Shown here: positions 1 to 7,699 of the stretch, in pieces
Layout: the number at the start of each line of letters is the position of its first letter
Numbering within the stretch: the first letter of the stretch is position 1
NCBI GenBank assembly: GCA_022184915.1
Contig: JAGTJU010000001.1
Coordinates: 1,056,057-1,120,056, forward strand
Direction of reading: 5' to 3'
DNA: 64,000 bases
Origin: Myxococcales bacterium
Lineage (GTDB): Bacteria; Myxococcota_A; Polyangia; Fen-1088
Notes under the pieces: model-generated
What the model was told of the DNA's origin: nothing
What the model saw: the letters and a program-made list of their open reading frames with translations, nothing else
Database searches by the model: none
Position numbers and translations under genes: made by a program

Positions 1-461
1 ACGCCCGCGCGGGCGGGCGCGGGCATGCCCGCGCCGCGGTTGACGACCTCGGAAGGGGCGTCGAGCTGTTGCAAGAGCGCAAGCGCTACCGCACCCGGGT
101 CTGCGGGCTTCGCGAAGAACTGGCCTCCCACTTCGGCCAGCAGCGCGTCCACCTGAGACCGGTCCTTCGCCAGCCCCGAGACGAACACGAGCGGCACGTG
201 CTCCGTCTCCGGATCGCTGCGCAGGGCGCGGGCGAACTCGAACCCGTCCATGCGGGGCATGAAAAGGTCCACCACGACGGCATCGGGCAACTCCTTGCGG
301 ATCTGCGCCAGGGCGCGCTTGCCGTCGCCTGCCCGTGCGGTCTTGAGTCCTCGGTTCTGTAGGCGTGAGTCGTTGAGAAGCCCACGTTCGAGAACCTGTC
401 GTGCGACGGGGTCGTCATCGACCAAGAGGACGTTGAGGCGGGGCGGAACGCCGTCGTTCAT
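1..461 (-). CDS. Response regulator receiver protein (3' end beyond window)
   Basis: Receiver (REC) domain protein read from an ATG at 461 and open to position 1, so at least 153 residues and cut by the window edge. The start region carries the acidic pocket VLLVDDDP. The phospho-acceptor aspartate sits in VVVDLFMPRMDG and the conserved lysine in FAKPAD, so the phosphorylation site looks intact. The visible part is essentially one REC domain and no output domain is seen before the edge. It lies 39 bp downstream of pspA on the same strand, which suggests a YbjN-like/pspA/response regulator operon. Its partner kinase is not visible here. Confidence 0.85.
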   Translation of the reverse strand, partial: MNDGVPPRLNVLLVDDDPVARQVLERGLLNDSRLQNRGLKTARAGDGKRALAQIRKELPDAVVVDLFMPRMDGFEFARALRSDPETEHVPLVFVSGLAKDRSQVDALLAEVGGQFFAKPADPGAVALALLQQLDAPSEVVNRGAGMPAPARAG

Positions 462-500
462 GCAGCTGGGTCCAGGCTTTCGGCCGGCGACTCCGTTCGC

Positions 501-1277
501 CTACGATTTCTTGGCATCCCTTTCGACGCCCTCCGTGACGTCCTCTTCCAGGGCCACCCGCGAGGGCGCGGCGGCCGGCAGGGCCCCCTGACTCGGGGCG
601 GGGGCAAGGCCCATCTTGGCCTTCAAGGCGGCCAGTGCGTCGTCGGCGCCTGCGCCTCCCGATTCGAGGGCCTTGAACTTGTGCGCGAGCGTATCTCCCG
701 TCAGCTCGCCGCCGAGTTCGGTCGAGGCTTCGGCTTCGGCTTCGATTTGGTCGACCTTGCTCGCCATCCGCTCGAAAGCGTCGAAGGCATTGTTGTCGGA
801 CAAGCCTTGCATCGTGTCTTGGATGGCTTTTTGTGCCTCGGCACGCTTTTGGCGGGCGACGAGCACGTTCTTTTTCCGCTTCGCTTCTTCGATGCGATCG
901 TTGAGGGTACGCAGCTGCTCTTTCAGCTTCTCGACGGCTGCTTTTTGCAGCTCCCACTGCTTACCGAATTCGGTCGCCTGGGCCTCGTGTTCGCCTTTGC
1001 GCTTGAGTGCCTCGCGGGCGAGAACATCGTCCCCCGCACGGACGGCCAGCATCGCCTTGCGCTCCCACTCGGCGCTGAGCTCCGTTTGCTCTTCGAGCTG
1101 CTTTTTCAGGCGCTTTTCGTCAGCGATCGAGACGGCCACCTGCTTTTTGGCCTCGACCAGCTGGCTTTGCATGTCCAAAACCAGCTGATCCAACATCTTT
1201 TTCGGATCTTCCGCGCGGGAGATCAGGTCGTTCAGGTTCGACTTGATGAGTGTTCCTAGCCGAGAAAAGAAACCCAT
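501..1277 (-). CDS. pspA: PspA/IM30 family membrane-remodelling protein
   Basis: 258-residue PspA/IM30/Vipp1 (ESCRT-III-like) protein. The N-terminus MGFFSRLGTLIKSNLNDLIS is the amphipathic membrane-binding helix typical of the family. A long charged coiled coil follows (about residues 25-155, rich in K, E, A and Q), and then an alanine-rich tail. Family members bind stressed inner membranes, oligomerise and limit proton leakage. The final 50 or so residues are a low-complexity extension beyond the usual family core of about 220. A YbjN-like gene lies 62 bp upstream and a response regulator downstream, so the three probably form one unit. No PspF-type enhancer-binding regulator or pspBC is seen nearby. 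Confidence 0.92.
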   Translation of the reverse strand: MGFFSRLGTLIKSNLNDLISRAEDPKKMLDQLVLDMQSQLVEAKKQVAVSIADEKRLKKQLEEQTELSAEWERKAMLAVRAGDDVLAREALKRKGEHEAQATEFGKQWELQKAAVEKLKEQLRTLNDRIEEAKRKKNVLVARQKRAEAQKAIQDTMQGLSDNNAFDAFERMASKVDQIEAEAEASTELGGELTGDTLAHKFKALESGGAGADDALAALKAKMGLAPAPSQGALPAAAPSRVALEEDVTEGVERDAKKS

Positions 1278-1339
1278 TTTTGGACCCTGGACTTTCGGTT
1301 TTGGAGTTTAGTGGATGGTGTGAAAGTGAAAGGGGGAAC

Positions 1340-1723
1340 TCAAGCCGCGCTGCGGAACTTCGACAGCAGGGGGTAAAGCTTGCCGATGCAGAGGGACAGG
1401 TCGTCGATGGTCGCCTGGAACTCGCTGAAGTCCAGGTTCTCGAGTGCGAGAGCCGCCACGATGACCACGGCGCCGTTTTCCAGACCGAACGCGCCGTGCA
1501 CCATCTCCGTGGTGTTGAGGTTGAGCAGCGTCTCGTAAAACGCTTCCTTGTCGGTCTCGGGCGCGTCCATGACCTTGAGGCGAAACACGATCACCGGCCC
1601 GGCCAACGAAAGCACGAGGTTTTGGTTCTCCACCACGTGGACGTTCCACATCTCGGGGCCCAGCGCCTCGTAAGGCACGTCCAGGCGCAGCAAATAGGAT
1701 TCGATGTCCTCTGGTCCCTTCAT
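1340..1723 (-). CDS. YbjN/CesT-like small protein
   Basis: Predicted 127-residue acidic protein starting MKGPEDIESYLLRLDVPYEA. The ATG at 1723 is preceded by a purine-rich AGAGGG, while a longer in-frame reading begins in unlikely sequence. The alternating strand/helix pattern and the segment AFGLENGAVVIVAALALENL resemble the YbjN / type III secretion chaperone-like (CesT) fold. No secretion genes are nearby. Proteins of this fold are often encoded beside PspA-type genes, which fits here. The role is inferred only from fold resemblance and position upstream of pspA. Confidence 0.7.
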   Translation of the reverse strand: MKGPEDIESYLLRLDVPYEALGPEMWNVHVVENQNLVLSLAGPVIVFRLKVMDAPETDKEAFYETLLNLNTTEMVHGAFGLENGAVVIVAALALENLDFSEFQATIDDLSLCIGKLYPLLSKFRSAA

Positions 1724-1993
1724 GTCGCCCTCTGTTTCCTTGTGTCGGGTTCGTTGCTGACCTGCTCGGAGGGCGGAGCCCACAATCCCGCGGCGCGAGC
1801 ACCCCATGGCTTTTGCACCCCCGCAGGCGCTGGGAGAGCGTAGACCATTTTTGACGCGTCCACAAACGACCGCGCGCGGGTTCTCGCACCCCGGCCGGCC
1901 TGACGCGGGTGTCCTGGCACGTTCCGTGCTGGCCCGCGGGCCGTGTCCTTGCTCCCCCCGTCTGGATGTGGTACCCGAAAGGCCCCTTCATCA

Positions 1994-2743
1994 ATGTCAC
2001 TCGACCCCAAAGCCCTGCCGCAACACGTGGCGATCATCATGGACGGCAACGGTCGCTGGGCGCAGTGCAGAAACCTGCCGCGCACGGAGGGCCACCGGCA
2101 GGGGGCGAAGTCGGTGCGGACCGTCGTTCGCGCGGCGCGCGAGGTGGGCCTGCGGGCCATCACGCTCTATGCCTTCTCGGCGCAAAACTGGCGCCGCCCC
2201 ACGGAAGAGGTGGCGTTGCTCATGCAACTCCTCAGAGACTACGTGCTCGAGGAGCGCGGCGAGATCATGGAAAACGGCATTCGGCTCACCACCATCGGCG
2301 ACGTCGACCGCTTGCCGGGCTTTGTGCGAGATCCGCTCGACGCCTTGATCGAGGACTCGTCGAAGAATGCCGACATGGACTTGTGCCTTGCTCTCTCCTA
2401 CGGAGGGCGAGAGTCCATCGTGGCGGCAGCCCGCAAGCTGGCCGTGGCCGTGGGCGAGGGCGCACTGACGCCCGATCAGGTCACCGAGGAGGCTCTGTCC
2501 GGAGCGCTTCAGTCCGCCCATTTGCCTCAGCTCGACCTGCTGATTCGCACGTCGGGGGAGCAGCGGCTGTCGAACTTCATGCTCTGGGAAGCTTCGTACG
2601 CCGAACTGCTCTTCTCCGAGACGCTCTGGCCGGACTTCGGCCGCGAGGATCTGATCGCGTGTCTCGAGCTGTACGGCCACCGAGAGCGCCGCTTCGGCCT
2701 CACGGGTGACCAGCTGCGCCCGGCCATCCGCAGCGTGGGCTGA
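1994..2743 (+). CDS. uppS: Undecaprenyl diphosphate synthase (cis-prenyltransferase)
   Basis: 249-residue UppS (isoprenyl transferase), which condenses isopentenyl units onto farnesyl diphosphate to make the C55 lipid carrier for cell-wall synthesis. The N-terminal HVAIIMDGNGRWA carries the catalytic Asp and substrate-binding Asn, Gly and Arg. ITLYAFSAQNWRRP is the second family block. RTSGEQRLSNFMLWEASYAE is the conserved C-terminal diphosphate-binding region. The start MSLDPKALPQ places the catalytic motif at the usual distance; an in-frame ATG at 1943 would add 17 poorly conserved residues. cdsA follows 58 bp downstream, the standard uppS-cdsA arrangement. Confidence 0.95.
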   Translation: MSLDPKALPQHVAIIMDGNGRWAQCRNLPRTEGHRQGAKSVRTVVRAAREVGLRAITLYAFSAQNWRRPTEEVALLMQLLRDYVLEERGEIMENGIRLTTIGDVDRLPGFVRDPLDALIEDSSKNADMDLCLALSYGGRESIVAAARKLAVAVGEGALTPDQVTEEALSGALQSAHLPQLDLLIRTSGEQRLSNFMLWEASYAELLFSETLWPDFGREDLIACLELYGHRERRFGLTGDQLRPAIRSVG

Positions 2744-2801
2744 GCTCAGCCGAAGCGTTTGGGCTGTGAGTCACGGCGGGTTTTCGGGTAGAAACCCGCC
2801 C

Positions 2802-3620
2802 GTGTTCGACAGGAATCTTTTGCTCAGGGTGCTCTCGGCGGTCGTGGCTTTGCCCGCCGTGGGCCTTTTGGTGGTGTGGGATGAGCGCTGGGCCTTCGCC
2901 GCGTTCGCCTTCCTGATGACCGGCATCGCACTCGACGAGTTCGCCAGGATGACCCTCCAAGGCCGCGGCGCCAAAGAGCGCTTCGTCCTGGTCGGCGGCG
3001 GCGTCACGCTGGCGGTGGCGGTCTACAGCCGCCCTGACCTGGCACTGCCTGCCACCATGTTGGCGGTTCTGGCCGTGGCTTCGGCGCAGCTCTTCTTCGC
3101 GTCTGACATGGGAACGGCGGGGGCGCGCTTCGGGGGCTCGCTTGCCGGTGTGATGTACCTTGGGTTGTTGATGACTTCCCTGCCTCTGCTCCAACGCGAC
3201 GTCGTTGACGGCGAGTCCTGGGTTTTTGCGGCGATGGGGGTGACCTTCAGCTGCGACACGGGGGCCTACTTCGCCGGGCGCGCCCTGGGCAAGCGGAAGC
3301 TCGCCCCGGCGATCTCGCCCGGCAAAACCTGGGCGGGGTTTTGGGGCGGGGTCCTGGCGGCCGTGTCCTTCGTCTTCGTGGCGAAATTGACGTTTTTCCC
3401 TGCCCTGACGCTCGTCGACGTTGCCATGGTGGGGATCGGCGCAGCCCTGCTGGCGCCCGCAGGAGATCTGGTCGAGTCCCTGCTCAAGCGCTCGGCGGGC
3501 GTGAAGGACTCGGGCAACCTCATCCCCGGCCACGGGGGCGTGCTCGACCGGGTTGACGCTCTGGTTTTCGTGTCGGCCTGGGTGTTTGCCTATGCCGCTT
3601 TCTTTCGCGGGGCGCCCTAG
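2802..3620 (+). CDS. cdsA: Phosphatidate cytidylyltransferase
   Basis: 272-residue polytopic membrane enzyme making CDP-diacylglycerol from phosphatidate and CTP. It begins at a GTG (VFDRNLLLRVLSAVVALP), which starts directly in the first membrane segment. An upstream in-frame ATG at 2706 would overlap uppS and add soluble residues. The family signature is clear: CDTGAYFAGRALGKRKLAP, ISPGKTWAGFWGG, and the C-terminal GDLVESLLKR with VKDSGNLIPGHGGVLDRVD. About seven or eight hydrophobic segments are visible. It pairs with uppS. A strong hairpin lies 13 bp after the stop codon. Confidence 0.94.
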   Translation: MFDRNLLLRVLSAVVALPAVGLLVVWDERWAFAAFAFLMTGIALDEFARMTLQGRGAKERFVLVGGGVTLAVAVYSRPDLALPATMLAVLAVASAQLFFASDMGTAGARFGGSLAGVMYLGLLMTSLPLLQRDVVDGESWVFAAMGVTFSCDTGAYFAGRALGKRKLAPAISPGKTWAGFWGGVLAAVSFVFVAKLTFFPALTLVDVAMVGIGAALLAPAGDLVESLLKRSAGVKDSGNLIPGHGGVLDRVDALVFVSAWVFAYAAFFRGAP

Positions 3621-3632
3621 GGCGCGCTGCGG

Positions 3633-3658
3633 CCCCCCTGACATGCGTGTCAGGGGGG
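3633..3658 (+). terminator. Perfect 11-bp hairpin after cdsA
   Basis: Arms cccccctgaca (3633-3643) and tgtcagggggg (3648-3658) pair perfectly around a tgcg loop, 13 bp after the cdsA stop. No long T-run follows, so it may be a weak intrinsic terminator. The right arm is also where the group II intron-like RNA region appears to begin. Confidence 0.5.
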
Positions 3659-4256
3659 TAGGACGAGGTGAGGTGAAAACCTGTGGAGTCCGACGTGGCC
3701 GGCAGCTGTCACCGGGTGGGACAACGACAAAACCCCCGACGGTGGGACCGCGGGGGCTGCCGGTTTCTGTGTGAAGCCAACTCTTGGAAAAGCCAAGCCA
3801 ACGATGCTCAAGTGACGTATCCCTGCGGCCGATACCCAGCCAGCGAAGCCTAAACGTTAAGGGGCCTTGCCGGGGGAATGCGCAGGTAAGCTCCTGATTT
3901 CCTTATTGTGTGGCCCGCGGGGGGTGGCGTTGAGCCACCGGGCCCTCGAGCCCATAAGCGAAGCGAAAGCAGGCGAAGCGAAGCGGTAGGATTAAGCCAA
4001 CTATCAGAACGTATAGACGGCTCGTAAGAGCCGAGGTTCAGACCACACCGGGACGAGCCCGGTGTGTGGGAGGAGCGGTCGCGCATGGAGGCCATAGGAA
4101 CCAAACGCGCCCACGCTTTCCGGTAAAGCAAACAGCGTGCCGGATGCTCGGTGGGCGGGGTTTCGGGTGTAAGCGCTTGGAAATCTAAGCACTTCCGTGT
4201 TAGGAGGGATCTCCACACACCCTAACGGACCGCCCACCGGCCCAGAAACCCTGACT
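3648..4256 (+). ncRNA. Group II intron-like RNA (domains I-IV region) without reverse transcriptase
   Basis: The 700 bp between cdsA and the RNase E/G gene hold no convincing reading frame but are rich in RNA-like signals. Several runs resemble, from memory, conserved blocks of bacterial group II intron domain I and its neighbours: gatgctcaagtgacgtatcc, cctaaacgttaagggg, aagctcctgatttccttat and the purine-rich gcgaagcg repeats near 3958-3986. A long hairpin closes the region: cggtgggcgg at 4149-4158 pairs with 4230-4239 and encloses a second stem (4194-4204 with 4221-4229). No maturase/reverse transcriptase gene and no recognisable domain V follow, and RNase E/G coding starts about 70 bp later. 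It is probably a 5' intron remnant; a structured leader of the RNase gene is the alternative. Confidence 0.5.
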
Positions 4257-4326
4257 TTCATGTCACACCGTTCGGTTTACGTGCTGTCGCCTGGCGCTGG
4301 TCCCGACTCTTTTCACACCGCAGTGA

Positions 4327-6285
4327 ATGTCGAATAGCGTTTTGGTCGTCAACGCGGACGGCCCAGAAATCCGCGTAGCCCTTATCGAGGATGGTCTCCT
4401 CGGCGAACTTTTCGTCGAACGGAAACGGGACCGTGGCATTGCCGGGAACATCTATAAGGGAAAAGTCGAGCGGATCCTGCCCGGAATGCAGGCCGCCTTC
4501 GTCAACATCGGCCTGGAAAAGTCGGCTTATCTGCACGTCTCCGACGTGCGGGGCACGCCTGACGATCTGAGGCGATTGCTTTCGGGTGGGGAAGGAGGGC
4601 GCGACAAGGACGAGGGGGACGAGGGCGAAGAGGGCGGTCAGAAGAACGGCGGACAACAAGGGCGCCGCATAGAAGATCTGCTGAAGCCGGGCCAAGAGAT
4701 CATCGTGCAGGTCACGAAAGAGCCCATCAGCACGAAAGGCGCGCGCGTCACGCGGTACATCTCGCTGCCGGGCCGGCACCTGGTGTTCATGCCCACCGTG
4801 GACCACGTCGGGATCTCACGGAGAATCAGCTCGGACCGCGAGCGGCGGCGTTTGCGCCGGCTCGTGAACGAGATGCGGCCCCAGGGGTCCGGCTTCATCG
4901 TGCGGACGGTCGCGTCTGGCGTTGCCGACAAGGATCTGCGGGCAGACATGGCGTTCCTCATCAAGATGTGGAACGAAGTGGTCAAGAAAACAGAGACCAG
5001 CCGCTGCCCCTCGCTCATCTACAGCGACTTGGATCTCTTACTTCGGTCCGTGCGGGACCTCTTCACGCCGAACGTTGAAAAGATGCTCATCGATTCGCGC
5101 GCCGAATACGATCGCATCAAGAAGTTCATCGCAGCCTTCATGCCCGATTTTCCTGGGCAGATCGAGCTGCACGACGGCAATGACCCCATCTTTGACGGCC
5201 TCGGCATCGAGATGGAGATCGATCGGGCGCTCGAGAGGAAGGTCTGGCTGAAGTCAGGCGGCTATCTCATCATCGACGAGACCGAAGCGCTCACGGCCGT
5301 AGACGTGAACACGGGGCGCTTCGTGGGCAAAAAGAGCCTCGAGGACACCATCACTCAGACCAACCTCGAGGCCGCGCGCGAGGTGGCCGACCAGCTGCGC
5401 ATCCGGTCTTTGGGCGGCATGATCGTGGTCGACTTCATCGACATGGATCGCGCCTCGAACCGCGAAAAGGTGATGCGTGTGTTCAACGAGGCGCTCAAGC
5501 GGGACCGCAACCGCGCCCAGGTGACGCGCATCTCCGAGCTGGGGCTGGTCGAGATGTCGCGGAAACGTACGCGCGAGTCTTTGCTCCACACGCTGACCGA
5601 GCCGTGCGTGCATTGCGACGGCAAGGGCTACACCCGCTCGCGTCGCACCGTCTCGTTCGAGGTTCTGCGAGAGTTGCGGCGCCAGGGCAACCTGGTGGAT
5701 GGGCACACGATCCTCGTCGAGGTCCATCCCGACGTGGCCAAACAGCTGACCACCGTGGACCGTGACTTCCTCGAGGACATCGAAAAGCGCCTGCAGAAGC
5801 AGATCCTGGTCAAGCCGAGGGGCTCCTTCCACATGGAGGAGTTCGAGATTCGTTCGCCAAAGGACAAGCAGAAGATCGAACGGTCCGAGGTGGCCACCAG
5901 CTCCGACAAGCTCGAAGAGCGCAAGCGCCGCCGCTTCCGGCGCGTGCTGTCGCCGGACGAGCTCGAGTCGCTCGAGAACGGCGATGACGTCGTGAATGCC
6001 GAGTTCCTTGCAGACGAAAACGATGACGCCCATTCCTACGGCGGCCTGGGCGAGGACTCTGACACCGACATGGAGGAGCTCGAACTCGGCGCAGCCGAAG
6101 GCAGTGCAGACCTGGCCGACCCTTCGGAGGCAGAGGACTTGGCTTCGCAGCACGGGGCCGTGCCCGTGTCCTCAGGCGTGGTGTCGGCACCGGGCGTCGC
6201 CACCGCCGACGAGACGGGCGCCGACGTGGCCGGCAGCGGAGGAGCCGCTGCCCCGCCGGCACACGACGAACCGCACGAAGGCTGA
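4327..6285 (+). CDS. rne: Ribonuclease E/G family endoribonuclease
   Basis: 652-residue Rne/Rng protein that processes rRNA and degrades mRNA. Residues 1-130 hold the N-terminal region with the S1 domain (GIAGNIYKGKVERILPGMQA), interrupted by an acidic, glycine-rich insert near 84-115. The catalytic DNase I-like part carries AVDVNTGRFVGKKSLEDT, with D326 as the predicted metal ligand, and VVDFIDMD as the second acidic site. The zinc-link cysteines are C427 and C430 in CVHCDGKG. About 140 acidic, low-complexity residues form the C-terminal tail. That is shorter than the E. coli RNase E scaffold but longer than RNase G. The intron-like RNA region lies immediately upstream, so 5' UTR control is possible. 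Confidence 0.92.
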   Translation: MSNSVLVVNADGPEIRVALIEDGLLGELFVERKRDRGIAGNIYKGKVERILPGMQAAFVNIGLEKSAYLHVSDVRGTPDDLRRLLSGGEGGRDKDEGDEGEEGGQKNGGQQGRRIEDLLKPGQEIIVQVTKEPISTKGARVTRYISLPGRHLVFMPTVDHVGISRRISSDRERRRLRRLVNEMRPQGSGFIVRTVASGVADKDLRADMAFLIKMWNEVVKKTETSRCPSLIYSDLDLLLRSVRDLFTPNVEKMLIDSRAEYDRIKKFIAAFMPDFPGQIELHDGNDPIFDGLGIEMEIDRALERKVWLKSGGYLIIDETEALTAVDVNTGRFVGKKSLEDTITQTNLEAAREVADQLRIRSLGGMIVVDFIDMDRASNREKVMRVFNEALKRDRNRAQVTRISELGLVEMSRKRTRESLLHTLTEPCVHCDGKGYTRSRRTVSFEVLRELRRQGNLVDGHTILVEVHPDVAKQLTTVDRDFLEDIEKRLQKQILVKPRGSFHMEEFEIRSPKDKQKIERSEVATSSDKLEERKRRRFRRVLSPDELESLENGDDVVNAEFLADENDDAHSYGGLGEDSDTDMEELELGAAEGSADLADPSEAEDLASQHGAVPVSSGVVSAPGVATADETGADVAGSGGAAAPPAHDEPHEG

Positions 6286-6334
6286 GTCGCTGGCCTCGGC
6301 GCAACCGAGGCCGGCGCCGGGCATCCTATGGACG

Positions 6335-6604
6335 ATGTCCGCCAAGGTCGAAGTCTACAAAACCCCTTACTGTGGATTCTGCGTGCGCGCGGTGTCCCTC
6401 TTGCGCAGCAAAGGCGTGCCGTTCGACGAGATCGACGTCAGCCAGGACGATGCAACTCGCCATTGGCTGGTCGAGACCACCGGGCAGCGTACGGTGCCGC
6501 AGATCTTCATCAACGGTAAGCCCGTGGGGGGCTTCACAGAGCTCAACGCCCTCGACCGCAGCGGGCGGCTGGATGGCCTCCTGGCCGAGCCGGAGGCGCT
6601 TTAG
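6335..6604 (+). CDS. Glutaredoxin (GrxC-type)
   Basis: 89-residue glutaredoxin starting MSAKVEVYKTPYCGFCVRA. The redox site is C13-G-F-C16, a variant of the common CPYC. The glutathione-binding block is intact as TVPQIFINGKPVGGF, with the cis-proline after Thr-Val. The size matches single-domain Grx3-type proteins, which reduce disulfides and glutathione adducts in the cytoplasm. The start at 6335 gives the canonical beta-strand/CxxC spacing; longer upstream readings fall inside the RNase E/G gene. It follows that gene by about 50 bp and may be co-transcribed with it. Confidence 0.9.
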   Translation: MSAKVEVYKTPYCGFCVRAVSLLRSKGVPFDEIDVSQDDATRHWLVETTGQRTVPQIFINGKPVGGFTELNALDRSGRLDGLLAEPEAL

Positions 6605-6610
6605 CGTGGC

Positions 6611-7630
6611 CTAACTCGTGGTCAGGTGGACGAGGCCTGCAACGGCCGCTGCGGCAATGGCCAGCGCGAGGAGCAGCTTCACCCACGGAAAAGGCGGCTT
6701 GAGGTTCGGAACCGCGGCCGTGGGTTCCTGTTCAGGCAGCAGCGCGGCGGAGACGAGTGCGGCCGGGGGGAGCGTGAGCGAATGGGTCGGAGGCGCGGTC
6801 TCGACTGAGAGCGGAGCCGGCGGTGGGGCGTGCGCCTCCGGGCGGGCTTGAGGCTTCACCAGCGGCAATGGGGCCGTCTCGGGGCGCTTGAGTGCTTGAG
6901 CGGGGAGGGGCGGCGGTGTGCGCTCGAGAGGCGGCGGTGTGCGCTCGAGAGGCGGCGGTGTGCGCTCGAGAGGCGGCGGTGTGCGCTCGAGAGGCGGCGG
7001 TGTGCGCTCGAGAGGCGCGGTTTCGTTCGCAGCGGGCTGGCCCCGCGGTGCGGCGACCTTCTGGGTCGGGGCAGGGAGGAGGGCCGGCGTTGGCTGTGGC
7101 TCTGCGGGGGGGGCCTCGGCGGCCACGGGCATCGTCCGGGGCGTTTCCCGATCGTGGTCTTTCTCGGCCACCTGGGCACTGACGAGGGACACGGGGGTTG
7201 GCCTCAGGGACGCGGGCAGGGGCGTCTCAACGGAGGCCCCTGCGGGCATAGCGAGGGGCGCGGGTGGAGGGGATGCAGGCGCGGGGGTCACTTCGGGGGC
7301 AGGGAGCGGAGAGGCTGGCGGCCGCGCCTCCCGGGGTGCAGGCGGGCTCGACGTTCTGTTCATCGCGTGCACGCCGCTCTTCCATTCGAGGCCGCTCTCA
7401 CGGAGCACCGTCTCGAAGACCCCATGGAGCTCGGCAGTCACCCGACCCTTGAACATCGTGAAGCCTTCGAGTATCCGAGGTGTGAGGTCCTCTCCCCTGG
7501 CGATGGCGTTCGCGTTGTAGAGCTTGATGTCAGAGACGATCACCCGGGCCAAACGCCGCGCGGCTTCTTCCTTGTCGATCAGGGTTGCCACAGTGGCCCT
7601 AGCATCGGCGGACTTCGCCCGAAAGCTCAA
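6611..7630 (-). CDS. Tail-anchored protein with proline-rich LERTPPP repeats
   Basis: 339 residues, family not recognised. Residues 1-90 form a compact helical domain (KEEAARRLARVIVSDIKLYN). The middle 220 residues are proline/alanine-rich and include five tandem 7-residue units of the form LERTPPP. A single hydrophobic segment at the C-terminus (VKLLLALAIAAAAVAGLVHL) should anchor the protein in the membrane, leaving the helical domain cytoplasmic. This soluble head, disordered linker and anchor design resembles myxobacterial signalling proteins, but no enzymatic motif is visible. It converges with the glutaredoxin gene (6 bp apart). Confidence 0.7.
   Translation of the reverse strand: MSFRAKSADARATVATLIDKEEAARRLARVIVSDIKLYNANAIARGEDLTPRILEGFTMFKGRVTAELHGVFETVLRESGLEWKSGVHAMNRTSSPPAPREARPPASPLPAPEVTPAPASPPPAPLAMPAGASVETPLPASLRPTPVSLVSAQVAEKDHDRETPRTMPVAAEAPPAEPQPTPALLPAPTQKVAAPRGQPAANETAPLERTPPPLERTPPPLERTPPPLERTPPPLERTPPPLPAQALKRPETAPLPLVKPQARPEAHAPPPAPLSVETAPPTHSLTLPPAALVSAALLPEQEPTAAVPNLKPPFPWVKLLLALAIAAAAVAGLVHLTTS
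6908..7014. repeat. Five tandem 21-bp units inside the proline-rich gene
   Basis: Near-identical 21-bp units (core ggcggcggtgtgcgctcgag) repeat about five times. Each keeps the reading frame and encodes LERTPPP on the minus strand. The near identity suggests recent slippage-type expansion and likely copy-number variation between strains. Confidence 0.9.
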
Positions 7631-7699
7631 GTTCCACGTGCATTGTAGTGGGGGTTGTGCGTTGCTTGTCTACACCGGTGCGCCGAGCGGCCTTCCCCT

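Noticed and set aside
3640-4260. tmRNA or RNase P RNA between cdsA and rne
   Set aside because: Neither the tmRNA ends and tag frame nor the conserved RNase P blocks could be found; group II intron-like blocks fit better.
6908-7014. Tandem 21-bp repeats as a CRISPR array
   Set aside because: Units are directly contiguous with no unique spacers and keep the reading frame of a protein gene.
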